This document shows positions 24,993 through 33,311 of a stretch of DNA of 64,000 nucleotides, piece after piece; positions within the stretch are counted from its first letter, which is position 1; every line of letters starts with the position of its first letter. The DNA is taken from the NCBI GenBank assembly GCA_003343885.1, contig QAKH01000079.1, positions 1-64,000 on the forward strand, written 5' to 3'. The notes under the pieces are model-generated. The model did no database searches. It saw only the letters and a program-made list of their open reading frames with translations, and was not told where the DNA came from. This stretch comes from Clostridiales bacterium. Lineage in GTDB: Bacteria > Bacillota > Clostridia > Oscillospirales > CAG-382. Made by a program: the position numbers and the translations under genes.

Positions 24993-25102
24993 GGCACATA
25001 ACTTTATCCGTTTGATGTAACGCCGGGCAGGGAAGCTCGTGCAGCGGCGTAGAGTGCTCGATAGAGAGTTCCACGCCGCAGCACGAGCTTGATGTTCCCG
25101 GC
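24993..25102 (-). ncRNA. Array unit 3
   Basis: Outer stem GCCGGG/CCCGGC (25022-25027 with 25097-25102), then AAGCTCGTGC/GCACGAGCTT (25033-25042 with 25081-25090), an A-A mismatch, and GCGGCGT/ACGCCGC (25044-25050 with 25073-25079). Conserved box at 24993-25021, nearly identical to that of unit 2. Confidence 0.8.
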
Positions 25103-25167
25103 ACACTGAATTTTGTCCCTTGAACCACCTCTCTGTGCTGAGTCTGCCCCGGTTCCTCATAATAGCC

Positions 25168-25278
25168 GACACATAGCTTTATCTGTTTGATGTAACCCGC
25201 GAGCCTCCATCTTGGAGGAGTCTGAAGGATGGCGTTAGCATCCTTCAAGACTCCGATAGATGGATATTGCACGCGGGT
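25168..25278 (-). ncRNA. Array unit 2
   Basis: Stems ACCCGCG/CGCGGGT (25195-25201 with 25272-25278), CCATCT/AGATGG (25207-25212 with 25258-25263), GGAGTCT/AGACTCC (25217-25223 with 25248-25254) and GAAGGATG/CATCCTTC (25224-25231 with 25239-25246), the last two separated only by a one-base bulge. Conserved box at 25168-25195. Confidence 0.8.
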
Positions 25279-25338
25279 AGCTGAATGCTATTCCTCGGGG
25301 CCGGCTGATGTGTTCCAGTGTCAGGATGTCAGACAGGC

Positions 25339-25450
25339 GGCACATTGCTATACGTTTTCCGATATTTACAGGAGCGAGCCAGATCCGGAGAAGATTCACC
25401 GGTGGGTAAACCGGTGAATCAACGGACTGATCTGGCTGGAGAACCTGTAA
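25339..25450 (-). ncRNA. Array unit 1 (RT-proximal)
   Basis: Three nested perfect stems: TTACAGG/CCTGTAA (25366-25372 with 25444-25450), AGCCAGATC/GATCTGGCT (25377-25385 with 25429-25437), GATTCACCGG/CCGGTGAATC (25393-25402 around an 8-base loop with 25411-25420). The conserved box is at 25339-25366; it has one extra base compared with the other units. Confidence 0.8.
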
Positions 25451-25496
25451 CATTGAATTCCTGTCCTTCATCCGCAGACCGTGTGCTCGGTATCTC

Positions 25497-26753
25497 TTAC
25501 AGGGATGCGGCCAACGTGTTGTAGGCCGCCCGGCTGGTGCGCAGGGCATTCTGCATACAACCTATGGAAAGATAACCCTCGATACGGGGCATCTTGCCGC
25601 GATTAGCCGTGACGTTACGTCCCGTACCCCGAACAATGCAACCGTCACGTCGTGTCGGAACATATCCCAGACCGCCGACTCTCCGTTTCTCGGTACTCAC
25701 ACCCCGCAGGCAGTCCATCACGAATTTATTGAGTTCGTTCAGGTCCCGCCTTACATTGCAGACTGGTAGAATCTGAGTAGCCCAGCAATACTCACCCTTA
25801 TAGAGATACCGATTCACGGCATTTACGGCCTTCCGCAGGCTCGTACCACGCTTACGGACGGTCAAGGCCTCGATGCTCTTCTGGAAGGCCTTGATACGTC
25901 CCGGGGAGAGCGAAATCATACGTCCTTTGATGCTGAAGCCGAGAAATTTGAACCATCTGTCTGCCGTGAGGTACTCTACCTTCTTCGGGTTGAGCTTCAT
26001 TTCCATCTCTGCCAGCCGGTCTTGCAGTACGGCCATCGCTTTGGGATAGTCTTCACCGACAAACAGCATGTCGTCCGAATAGCGGACGTAATAGCCGTTC
26101 ATGCCGGAAAGCTCCTCATCCAGTTCGTAGAGCAGAACGTCTGCCAACCAACTTGCCACTGCACATCCCTGTTTAAGGGATTGGTAGCTCCGCTGCAGTC
26201 GGTTGTCCGTATCAAAGTAGAGGTCACTGTGGTAATATTTCCGCAGCACCGTGATCAGTGCCGAATGTCCGTGTCGGGACTCTACCGCATCGAAAGCACG
26301 GTCGATATACCGCAGGGGCACGCTGTCGAAATACTTGCTCAGGTCGGACTTCCAACCGAGACATTCATCTCCTGGCACTCTTGTCATCTCCCGGCTCACC
26401 TCCAGTACCACCTTCCCGCAACCAATACCGCTCTGGTATGATTTGCAGGAACGGTGGATTCGGTCCGGCATCAACTCGAACAACAAGTCATTTGCAATGC
26501 TCAACAGCACGCGGTCAATCGGTTCGTTGACGTATACCGTGCGATACTCTCCGTTATCCTTGGGTATAAGTGCGGTATGCGGAGGTGAAATCTCGTAGCA
26601 GCCGCGCTTCATCGCGTCAGCAATTTTCAGCCGGGTACGCTCGTCGCACAGGCAGATGAGTTGGTCTTTACGGATGTCCTTGCCAACTCCTTTTTCGATA
26701 GCCTTCGTCCATCTGTCGATGTCGAAGAACATTTGTAGGATCTTATCTGTCAT
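25497..26753 (-). CDS. Reverse transcriptase associated with a structured-repeat array
   Basis: 418 residues. The RT core is complete: first segment NGEYRTVYVNEPIDRVLLSI, motif A SDLSKYFDSV with the first catalytic Asp (about 142), the block KQGCAVASWLADVLLYELDEEL, motif C YVRYSDDMLFV with the catalytic Asp pair (YSDD, about 224-227), then LNPKKVEYL and FKFLGFSIKG. A thumb-like helical region and a basic C-terminus (RRVGGLGYVPTRRDG, GRNVTANRGK) follow. There is no maturase HNH endonuclease and no fused protease, nuclease or effector. The gene has no promoter of its own and lies in the long minus-strand operon; the array begins at its stop codon. The motif C and the QG block differ from those I know for retrons and diversity-generating retroelements. 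Confidence 0.93.
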   Translation of the reverse strand: MTDKILQMFFDIDRWTKAIEKGVGKDIRKDQLICLCDERTRLKIADAMKRGCYEISPPHTALIPKDNGEYRTVYVNEPIDRVLLSIANDLLFELMPDRIHRSCKSYQSGIGCGKVVLEVSREMTRVPGDECLGWKSDLSKYFDSVPLRYIDRAFDAVESRHGHSALITVLRKYYHSDLYFDTDNRLQRSYQSLKQGCAVASWLADVLLYELDEELSGMNGYYVRYSDDMLFVGEDYPKAMAVLQDRLAEMEMKLNPKKVEYLTADRWFKFLGFSIKGRMISLSPGRIKAFQKSIEALTVRKRGTSLRKAVNAVNRYLYKGEYCWATQILPVCNVRRDLNELNKFVMDCLRGVSTEKRRVGGLGYVPTRRDGCIVRGTGRNVTANRGKMPRIEGYLSIGCMQNALRTSRAAYNTLAASL

Positions 26754-26764
26754 AACATTCTTGT

Positions 26765-26950
26765 TTAGAGGAAATCCATGGCATAGTCTCGTGCCTCATC
26801 GAAAGTATTGAACCCTTTTCCCGGCACACAGGATATCGCCCAGTATCTCAATGTCCGGCTTTCAGCCCTTGCCAGATAAATCTGTCCGATATAGACACCA
26901 TCTTTGAAAATGTCATGGTGCTTGTCTCTTGTTACTCTTATCATACCCAT
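26765..26950 (-). CDS. Small protein directly upstream of the reverse transcriptase
   Basis: 61 residues from MGMIRVTRDKHHD. It reads as a small beta-strand and helix protein: HDIFKDGVYIGQIYLA, then RYWAISCVPGKGFNTFDEARDYAMDFL. This pattern is like short substrate- or DNA-binding domains in phage proteins. It ends 11 bases before the RT start, so the two are co-translated neighbours and it could be an RT accessory factor; unproven. Confidence 0.6.
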   Translation of the reverse strand: MGMIRVTRDKHHDIFKDGVYIGQIYLARAESRTLRYWAISCVPGKGFNTFDEARDYAMDFL

Positions 26951-27024
26951 AGTTCGCTTTCCAGATACAAGCATCATACATCAGCTTTTCGGTGACGTGT
27001 TTTCCTGACCATGAACATGGCAGA

Positions 27025-27504
27025 CTACACAAAAGGAAGGGGACTGTCCTGAAGCATGGGCGCCAGCCTGCAGCACATCTCGTATGAGGCTTTGTTGCGC
27101 CCGTCGATGGACGCCGGCTTCTGCTGCGCCATGTGGAGAATGGATGCCTTCACCAGACGGAAGAACGTCTGTTGCAAGGTGCGATGCATATAAGGGATCG
27201 ATTCCGCAAAGCGGTTCGTATCGAAGCTGTAATCGTTCAGCCGGCGTTCCAGTTCCATGGCCGTCTTGTATTCACGACACATAGTCAGTTGTTCCGGGGC
27301 ATCCCCGAACCGGGCGCTGTGGAGCTGGCGTTCCAGTTCGATTACGGCCACTTCCAGCAGAAGTTTCAAAGCGGTTGGGGTTCCGATCCCGTGCAGTTTG
27401 CCGTCAGAGGTCTTAAAGATAATTTCCATGAGGGTGTCGTCCTCCTGCATCTGCTGGAAATATTCCAGGGATTCTTGCAGCATTTTCACTTTTTCTTTAT
27501 CCAT
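27025..27504 (-). CDS. Hypothetical helical protein
   Basis: 159 residues from MDKEKVKMLQESLEYF. Nearly all helix; a first segment like a coiled coil (LEYFQQMQEDDTLMEIIF) and several Met/Cys near the end (MCCRLAPMLQ). A 74-base gap separates it from the small gene upstream of the RT. Not recognised. Confidence 0.58.
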   Translation of the reverse strand: MDKEKVKMLQESLEYFQQMQEDDTLMEIIFKTSDGKLHGIGTPTALKLLLEVAVIELERQLHSARFGDAPEQLTMCREYKTAMELERRLNDYSFDTNRFAESIPYMHRTLQQTFFRLVKASILHMAQQKPASIDGRNKASYEMCCRLAPMLQDSPLPFV

Positions 27505-27520
27505 ATTGTTTTCTTTCTTG

Positions 27521-27871
27521 TTATAAAATTTGTTCGTCGCTACATACCAGCGCATCGCCGACAATGTAGTCGTCCGAATCCGGATAATGGGCGCGAAATA
27601 TTGCGGTCGCGTCCATGTTCAGGGGGAGCCCCAGCAGCTTACCCTCCTCGTTGATAACCATCACCGTGTTGTCGTCAAAATAGACGATCTCGATAATGCC
27701 TCCGACCATTTTCTGCATCTCCTCCAGGCGAAATTCCGACCCGTTGGCAGGAGCCACCTTTTCCCGGGAACCGTCTGTGTGAAATATCGTTGCCATGACT
27801 TCCTCGACGGCGACATCTTCCTTGGGTGCCGCATCACTCTCGATGATGCGGACTTTGTCTATTGTATCCAT
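27521..27871 (-). CDS. DUF3846-domain protein
   Basis: 116 residues from MDTIDKVRIIES. The C-terminal 80 residues match the DUF3846 pattern of phage and plasmid proteins: LEEMQKMVGGIIEIVYF, then NEEGKLLGLPLNMDATAIF and DDYIVGDALVC. Function unknown but the family is almost confined to mobile elements, which supports the nature of this arm. Confidence 0.75.
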   Translation of the reverse strand: MDTIDKVRIIESDAAPKEDVAVEEVMATIFHTDGSREKVAPANGSEFRLEEMQKMVGGIIEIVYFDDNTVMVINEEGKLLGLPLNMDATAIFRAHYPDSDDYIVGDALVCSDEQIL

Positions 27872-27872
27872 C

Positions 27873-28763
27873 TTATTTTTCGTTTTTTGTCGGTTTCCAA
27901 CTGCAATTCCGTTTGACCGCCCGAAGTTGCCCGATGAGCAGTTCGAGAAGCCCACGGGAATAGAGGCGGTAATGAAAGGCCGCAGAGTATTCACACACGT
28001 TTCCCATAAAGTCCACATACTGGCGTTCCGGGTCAACATAGAGAAGTGTTCCCTGTATTTCGAGCGTGTAACGGTTTTTCCTGATCCAATCGAAGAATCC
28101 GAAAAGGTCTTTTACATGGCTGTAGAAAGTGCAATACTCGTAATGGTTACGGCGCAGGTCAAGCAGGCGTTCTGCCATTTCCCGGCGGTGCCGGTCATCG
28201 TCTGCCGCCTTACCCGTATCAGAGACAAGGTTGCTGATGAACATCCTTTTTCCATCCCGCAGGAAATAGTAGGGCGTTACCGTAATGTTCCCGTTATACC
28301 AGCGGTTGCTCTCCACATACGGTTCTCCATGAACAAGTTCCGGGTGGAAGCCCATCATTTTTAGGTGCTCGTCAATCATTTTTTTGATTGTCTCGTCTTT
28401 CAGGTACAGGGGGCGTTCGCCCCTGAAATAGCGGCCGTCTCTCGTGAAACAGAAGGGATACAGGTCGCCATAGTAGGCTTCACCCACGAAAAACCAATCG
28501 CGTCCCATCCGTGCGGGAGGGACACACTCGAAAAGGAAGTAATAATCCTCCCGTGTAATCTCCCGGAAAGGTGTGCATAGTATCCTGACGTAACGTCTCG
28601 TAAGGAAGAGGATCTTTTCAGGTGAAACGGCCACCAGGAAAGGATTTCTTTCCCGCTCACGCAACTCCTGCAATGTCTCCCCGCCATAATCACTGTGTAT
28701 GCCGTCATGCATCGAGGTGAGGCACGAACCGTCGAAATACCGGCTGTCAATTACATACCTCAT
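27873..28763 (-). CDS. Hypothetical protein
   Basis: 296 residues, aromatic-rich, with strands in the N-terminal 130 residues (ILFLTRRYVRILCTPFREI, DWFFVGEAYYGDLYPFCFTRDG) and a helical, basic C-terminus. One base separates it from DUF3846 and 4 bases from DUF3560, so the three are translated together. Not recognised. Confidence 0.6.
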   Translation of the reverse strand: MRYVIDSRYFDGSCLTSMHDGIHSDYGGETLQELRERERNPFLVAVSPEKILFLTRRYVRILCTPFREITREDYYFLFECVPPARMGRDWFFVGEAYYGDLYPFCFTRDGRYFRGERPLYLKDETIKKMIDEHLKMMGFHPELVHGEPYVESNRWYNGNITVTPYYFLRDGKRMFISNLVSDTGKAADDDRHRREMAERLLDLRRNHYEYCTFYSHVKDLFGFFDWIRKNRYTLEIQGTLLYVDPERQYVDFMGNVCEYSAAFHYRLYSRGLLELLIGQLRAVKRNCSWKPTKNEK

Positions 28764-28767
28764 CGTC

Positions 28768-29865
28768 TTACAGATCTGTTTTTAACACTTGTCTGGCCGC
28801 GGACTCGGCATTGCGGGTGAGTTGGCGTTGCCATGCCTGGTTGCGGGGTGACCACTTGAACGCATGTCGCTTGAGTACCGTGCGCATATCCGCGTCGGGA
28901 ATCTGGTCGAAAAGAATCTGGAGACGGTCCTCGGCATAGTTCCAGACAACTTTCCCCTTGTCGAAGCAGACCACCTTGTTCTCCTTGTTTTCCCGTTCTT
29001 CCTGCTGTTCGCGGACCTTGCGGGCGATTTCAGGCAGTTTGAAAATGTTGTGGCGCTCCGTCACCACCGGTTTCGTGAATTTCGTGTTCCACTCCCGGAT
29101 ATAGGCAACGGCACGCTCTATGAGTTCCACATTCCCTTTTCCTGCAATCGTCGTGAGTCGTCCGGCCAGATTGCTCACGAAAAGCCCCCGGTTGTAGCCT
29201 CGTTCTTTGCCCGTATCCAGGGCATGGATTGACGTGATGGTTCTGTCCAGGTCTTTTTTCAACTCCTGCCATGCTTCTTCCTGACGCTGTTCCTCGGGCT
29301 TGGCGGCCTCAATCGCCTTGGCGATGGATTCCAAGGCGCGTTCCCTCCACTGCATGAAGTTCTCAACGGCCTTGCGGTAGGCATTGTCCGCCTGTTCGCA
29401 TTTCCGGTTGTTGAAGCGGGCCGGGCCGACAATCATCGCACTGAAGCAGCGGCTGTTGGCGGCAATGATGTCCGAATAACGCTTCTTGTAGTTTTCCAGA
29501 TAACGGCCACGCTGCTCCTCGGGCATTCCCATCAGATCGTCGTGCAACTGCCGCTCGTGGCTGGCAATTTCAGATTCCCCGCGTTCCTCCGGTGAATGCG
29601 AAGTACAGTTGTAGGCATCGCAGGCACGTTTGAAGAACTCTTCGAGATAACCCGGGTGTGCGACCTCCACAACTTCCCATTCTCCGAAATTGTTGGCAGG
29701 CAACACCTCTTCCTGGCCGGCAAATCCTACCAGATGGGAGTAACTGCAATAGCCGTAACGTTTCCCTCGGAATACGAACGGTACCGGGGCACTGTCCGGG
29801 GCATCCTTACGCCGCACCATGGTAACACGATGGGCGTTTTCTCTTGTCAATGTGATTGTTTTCAT
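28768..29865 (-). CDS. DUF3560-domain protein
   Basis: 365 residues. The central region (IAANSRCFSAMIVGPARFN, NNRKCEQADNAYRKAVENF) is the DUF3560 core, found in phage and plasmid proteins and suspected of restriction or host-takeover roles; nothing biochemical is established that I know. The end, NIFKLPEIARKVREQQ to AFKWSPRNQAWQRQLT, is a second module often seen with it and resembles a strand-exchange or DNA-binding domain. Confidence 0.78.
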   Translation of the reverse strand: MKTITLTRENAHRVTMVRRKDAPDSAPVPFVFRGKRYGYCSYSHLVGFAGQEEVLPANNFGEWEVVEVAHPGYLEEFFKRACDAYNCTSHSPEERGESEIASHERQLHDDLMGMPEEQRGRYLENYKKRYSDIIAANSRCFSAMIVGPARFNNRKCEQADNAYRKAVENFMQWRERALESIAKAIEAAKPEEQRQEEAWQELKKDLDRTITSIHALDTGKERGYNRGLFVSNLAGRLTTIAGKGNVELIERAVAYIREWNTKFTKPVVTERHNIFKLPEIARKVREQQEERENKENKVVCFDKGKVVWNYAEDRLQILFDQIPDADMRTVLKRHAFKWSPRNQAWQRQLTRNAESAARQVLKTDL

Positions 29866-29895
29866 ATCTTTTTCTGATTTTGAATGTTTCTCGAT

Positions 29896-30420
29896 TTATC
29901 TCTGCATTTTGGCGGCATATCCCATTGTGGCAACGAAACCAACCTCAATGCCGACAGGATAACCTCTTTCCAGGGTCTCCTCCAACTGTTCCTTGTTCTC
30001 GATCTCGGCTTCGGAATCATCCGCGTAAAGCCTGTATAGCGTAAAGGTTCCCGTTTCCCACAGTCCACGGACCTTTTCGCGCGGGACAATCAGCCAGACG
30101 AAACCGTCGTCACGGGTAATTTTGACCTCCGCTTCAGTATGCCGGAGGGCACGTCTTTCCTTGATGTCCAGCGCCGCCATCCAGACGATGTACATCAACG
30201 CTTCATGGCGGCTGCGTATCCGGGGGCTGTCGCAAATTCGACACACGGCCTGCCTGAGCGAGTCAAAGGAATCGGCCTGAAACTGGCGGGCAATATAGTC
30301 TTTGCCCGCAATCGCGTCGCAGGCTTCGTCGGCACGGCCCGACTCCGGCACGGCCTGAATATCCTCCTCTTCAAGAAGGATTTCCTTATGCAATTCTTCC
30401 AGATAGTAGCAGGTTTTCAT
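29896..30420 (-). CDS. Hypothetical protein
   Basis: 174 residues, acidic N-terminus, followed by a basic stretch and strands with FVWLIVPREKVRGLWETGTF. No motif recognised. Overlaps the upstream gene by 4 bases. Confidence 0.58.
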   Translation of the reverse strand: MKTCYYLEELHKEILLEEEDIQAVPESGRADEACDAIAGKDYIARQFQADSFDSLRQAVCRICDSPRIRSRHEALMYIVWMAALDIKERRALRHTEAEVKITRDDGFVWLIVPREKVRGLWETGTFTLYRLYADDSEAEIENKEQLEETLERGYPVGIEVGFVATMGYAAKMQR

Positions 30421-30665
30421 GGTTTCTCCTTTTTGGGTTTGAAAGTAATCTTGGTCCTGCCCTCATAACCGAAATGCGCTTCCAGCCCGAAAGCTTCGGC
30501 ATCGGCGGATATGCTACAGATGTCCCATATGCTCAATTCCCCTTGGCAGATGATGACGGTGTTCTCTTCCAATATTTCCGGAGATTTTCTCCGCAACGCG
30601 GATCCAGAGCAGATGCCGCGTAGAATAACTCCTCTATGATGAGCGGTAAGTTCATTTTTTTCCAT
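30417..30665 (-). CDS. Small hypothetical protein
   Basis: 82 residues from MEKNELTAHHRG. Beta-rich middle (NTVIICQGELSIWDICSIS) and a basic C-terminus ending in KPKKEKP. Unknown. Confidence 0.55.
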   Translation of the reverse strand: MEKNELTAHHRGVILRGICSGSALRRKSPEILEENTVIICQGELSIWDICSISADAEAFGLEAHFGYEGRTKITFKPKKEKP

Positions 30666-30744
30666 TTTGTTTTTCATTCAGTTGGTAGACCTCTTTGCCG
30701 GTTATGCCTAATAAATTGCATGGATACGGGAAGCCATCATACGC

Positions 30745-31386
30745 TTATTCTTCTGCTTCGACGCCGAAAATATTCGACATCGTGCTGTCGAGAGCGTCCT
30801 TGAAACAGCCGCTCACGCCCCAATACTCAAGTAATTCGTCGGCAATCATCTGCATCTGCTCGTCGGTGGGCATGTTCCCGTCATATCCGTATTCATCGAG
30901 CAGAGCACGGCTGATTACCACGCCATTTACCTCATTGACTTTACGTTCTGCTTTCTGCCGAAACTCCGCGCATTCTTTATCCGGCAGCATTTCGCACACC
31001 AAGTTGTCCGTAACTAGTTCCGTAATCTCGCACAGCCGGTTCATCAATCGTTTCGGAGACGTTTTGTCCGTAAACACATGGTATTTTCCCAACCCGTAAC
31101 TGTGCCAACAACTCTCTCCGGGAGCCTTGTCCCATATCGAGCAATGTAGTTGCGGCACCACATTGCCGGTGTAGGTTGGCACCATGCAACCATGTTCATT
31201 TTCAACTTTCACCACCTCGTCCCGCCAACTGAGACTGAGTTTTACCTCTTTGCTGCCCTCTACAAGCGAGATAGTCTTCGAGAGGCGTTTTTCACCCAAC
31301 ACCGCGAAATCGTATCGGTCGAAACTGAAACCGTTCCGGCACGCAGCATTGATGGCATCTACCTGTTTTTGTGTCATGGTTCCCAT
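30745..31386 (-). CDS. Hypothetical protein
   Basis: 213 residues (213 counted from the first ATG; the second Met at residue 4 is also possible). Strands in the N-terminal 70 residues, then a helical domain with two Cys (VCEMLPDKEC). No known domain. Followed by an 85-base gap in the same orientation. Confidence 0.6.
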   Translation of the reverse strand: MGTMTQKQVDAINAACRNGFSFDRYDFAVLGEKRLSKTISLVEGSKEVKLSLSWRDEVVKVENEHGCMVPTYTGNVVPQLHCSIWDKAPGESCWHSYGLGKYHVFTDKTSPKRLMNRLCEITELVTDNLVCEMLPDKECAEFRQKAERKVNEVNGVVISRALLDEYGYDGNMPTDEQMQMIADELLEYWGVSGCFKDALDSTMSNIFGVEAEE

Positions 31387-31398
31387 ATCTTTTTATTT

Positions 31399-31977
31399 TT
31401 AATCTTCAACGGTTTCAAATACATAGACGTAAATCGGCTCATGCTCATGGACTTCGTTGTATTGGTCGATTGCCTTATTCATCTCCTCAAGGTTTTGCAC
31501 GGTAGTTCCCGTAATGTCGGAAACCATATCAAATACTTCTTCCAGGTCCGTGCAATACTCGTCTTCTTCATCCCAGTGTTCCACCTTGTAGCGTTCGGGA
31601 AAGTATATTCCCTCCTTGTCGTTGGTTTGGAAAATGCACATTCCCGGCTCTTCGGAGCGGAAATAAAAGGTCAGCGAGGGATATTTCTCCTGTAGGAAAT
31701 GTCGCAGTTGCCGCAGTTCAGCCCAAGCCGTCATTGTACAAAAGCGCAACTCATCGTTGTCAATATCGACGGTAAGCTCGGACCATTCCCCTCGGCAATA
31801 GACCTCTTCCCAGCTTCTGCCAAGCAGCGTTACGAGGTTCCCGAGCCACGTCACTCCGAATCCATTCTTCACAAGAGGCTTCTCCCGCTCTTCAAGCGAC
31901 CTCATTTTCTCATACAAGTCGCGCACTTCATTTTTGTCTCCCGTCACGACATAGGAGGTTGAACACCAGTTTGGCAT
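31399..31977 (-). CDS. YubB/DUF1281-like protein
   Basis: 192 residues. The opening MPNWCSTSYVVTGDKNEV is the signature of the YubB ferredoxin-like (DUF1281) family, abundant on plasmids and phages; the family fold is ferredoxin-like but its role is unknown. Acidic C-terminal half. Confidence 0.75.
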   Translation of the reverse strand: MPNWCSTSYVVTGDKNEVRDLYEKMRSLEEREKPLVKNGFGVTWLGNLVTLLGRSWEEVYCRGEWSELTVDIDNDELRFCTMTAWAELRQLRHFLQEKYPSLTFYFRSEEPGMCIFQTNDKEGIYFPERYKVEHWDEEDEYCTDLEEVFDMVSDITGTTVQNLEEMNKAIDQYNEVHEHEPIYVYVFETVED

Positions 31978-32065
31978 AGGCTTTCGTTTTAGAAAAGTAT
32001 AGGGGCATTTCGCCCCTACGGTTGTTACTAATTGATATTATTTTGCATTATTCCATCATGCCGGG

Positions 32066-32323
32066 CTATTCCACGAAAGTGTACCGGAGTAACGGTTGGC
32101 CGTCTTTGAGGATGGTGAACGAATCACCTTCCACCTGCACATCCTTGGCCTTGGGCCACCACAGCCACGAGAGTTTTCCGTCAGCCTTGACGAATGCGAC
32201 GGCATTGGTCTGCACCTTGCCGATTTCCCGCACCCCCGTATCCTTGCCCTGATTGAACACCCTGGCACACCGCCATTTCGAGCCGAGTGTCATTTTCCTT
32301 TTTACATCTGCTAAAGTCTTCAT
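32066..32323 (-). CDS. Small hypothetical protein
   Basis: 85 residues, basic, mostly strands: WRCARVFNQGKDTGVREIGK, then KLSWLWWPKAKDVQVEGD and LLRYTFVE. Looks like a small barrel. Not recognised. Confidence 0.58.
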   Translation of the reverse strand: MKTLADVKRKMTLGSKWRCARVFNQGKDTGVREIGKVQTNAVAFVKADGKLSWLWWPKAKDVQVEGDSFTILKDGQPLLRYTFVE

Positions 32324-32348
32324 ATTCTCACGGTTTTAATTCTTCGTT

Positions 32349-32747
32349 TCATACGCCATAAATCCGGCACCTGCGGTTGCATTTTCGCAGGCTGTCGGCA
32401 GATAACGGGTAACTGCGGTTCATCCAGTCGGGAAATCCCTCACGGAACATCAGCTCTGCCGTGGCGTACTCCTTGCAGCGTTTCCGGCGGCGTCTTAGGC
32501 GGTTGGCCTGCTCTGACTGGATATGTTTCTCCGTTTTAGGAGCTTTCGGCACCCACCACTTCCCGGCGGCAAATACCGCCTCATAATCCCGGCACAGCTC
32601 TCCGTTACGGTACGCCATCACACGGACGCTGGGCACCAGCCCCAACTCACCGTTTTTGGCAAGCAAGTCAAGCGTTCCTTTCGCAACGCTGAAACTGGCA
32701 AAGCACCCGAAACTGCGGGTGCGTCTTGCGTCAAATACTTCGATCAT
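32349..32747 (-). CDS. Hypothetical basic protein
   Basis: 132 residues with a strongly basic segment (ANRLRRRRKRCKEYATAE) suggesting nucleic acid binding. A terminator hairpin lies upstream, between this gene and the next gene up. Function unknown. Confidence 0.58.
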   Translation of the reverse strand: MIEVFDARRTRSFGCFASFSVAKGTLDLLAKNGELGLVPSVRVMAYRNGELCRDYEAVFAAGKWWVPKAPKTEKHIQSEQANRLRRRRKRCKEYATAELMFREGFPDWMNRSYPLSADSLRKCNRRCRIYGV

Positions 32748-32820
32748 ATCATTTGTCCTTTTGATTGGCGGGCAATTCAGGGTACAATCCTGACACAGTG
32801 TATATCAATGCCCGTAATGG

Positions 32821-32866
32821 AAAACGCGCGCACAGTCCCGGCACTTTCCCGGTAACCGTGCGCGCG
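32821..32866 (-). terminator. Intrinsic terminator
   Basis: Minus strand: CGCGCGCAC paired with GTGCGCGCG (32858-32866 with 32825-32833), an inner CCGG/CCGG step, then TTTT. The gap between the two genes is otherwise empty. It ends transcription of the first genes read from the 34-kb promoter unless read through. Confidence 0.7.
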
Positions 32867-32878
32867 CTATATCCTCAT

Positions 32879-33145
32879 TCATTCTTCATCGTCCTCTACC
32901 GCTATGCCGGCGGAGAGGTTGCATATTTCCTCCAGCGCAGATTCTATCTGCACCAGATCGTCGATGTCGAACCGTAAAGCCTCCGAATCCTGTTCCCACA
33001 CCTTGCGGGCAATGAAAACCGCTTCATGCAGTGCTTTCTGGGACTCTTCCAATGCAGTCTTCACATCGTCCACCGTGTACCCGTCGCCTCGTGCGGGCAC
33101 ACCTCCGGCAATCTTTTGAGCCGGATTGTTTCGCTTTCCATTCAC
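32879..33145 (-). CDS. Acidic helical hypothetical protein
   Basis: 88 residues from the GTG of VNGKRNNPAQ; a longer frame exists upstream but its first 33 residues look like non-coding translation. Helical, with an acidic C-terminus (DIDDLVQIESALEEICN). Start uncertain. Confidence 0.5.
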   Translation of the reverse strand: MNGKRNNPAQKIAGGVPARGDGYTVDDVKTALEESQKALHEAVFIARKVWEQDSEALRFDIDDLVQIESALEEICNLSAGIAVEDDEE

Positions 33146-33311
33146 GCTACGATACCTTTGGCCCGATATGAAAAGGGCGTATTTCCGGCATACTCGGGAA
33201 ATACGCACCTTTCCGACAGATACGAAAATGGCAGGCGCCGGCACTTGTCAGAGCGTCGGGCCTGCCGCTATCTGTGTATTTCGGGCAGAGTTTTCTGTTC
33301 TGGGTCGGACG

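Larger units (their letters stand above)
24640..25496 (-). repeat. Tandem array of structured units behind the reverse transcriptase
   Basis: 857 bases with no convincing gene, from the RT stop codon to the next ATG. Five units repeat at 154-180 bp. In RT sense each unit is a long multi-tier hairpin followed immediately by a conserved box (consensus ATCAAACRGATAAAG then YTATGTG), then a variable stretch that ends in a second weaker box (GGACAnAATTCA type) before the next hairpin. Hairpin arms are unrelated in sequence between units, but pair almost perfectly within each. A sixth, partial unit may overlap the end of the RT gene (box-like sequence 25470-25499; GCGGCC/GGCCGC hairpin 25507-25529). 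Confidence 0.85.

Noticed and set aside
24640..25496. CRISPR array.
   Set aside because: Repeats are not identical, spacing is 154-180 bp, the variable parts are self-complementary hairpins, and no cas genes are near.
24639..25549. Open frames of 100-180 codons on the minus strand across the RT array, with repeated peptide-like strings such as YIKxIKLC.
   Set aside because: Aligned at the nucleotide level, the box copies differ by a one-base insertion (unit 1) and a stop in register (unit 5), and hairpin stems dominate; the peptide similarity follows from conserved RNA/DNA boxes, not from coding.
25497..26753. Diversity-generating retroelement.
   Set aside because: I saw no template/variable repeat pair, no Avd-like gene or variable target protein nearby, and the motif blocks do not look like DGR RTs. 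Not excluded by a full search.
24640..26753. Retron.
   Set aside because: A retron ncRNA is single and lies upstream of the RT. Here several units lie downstream, so the layout does not fit.
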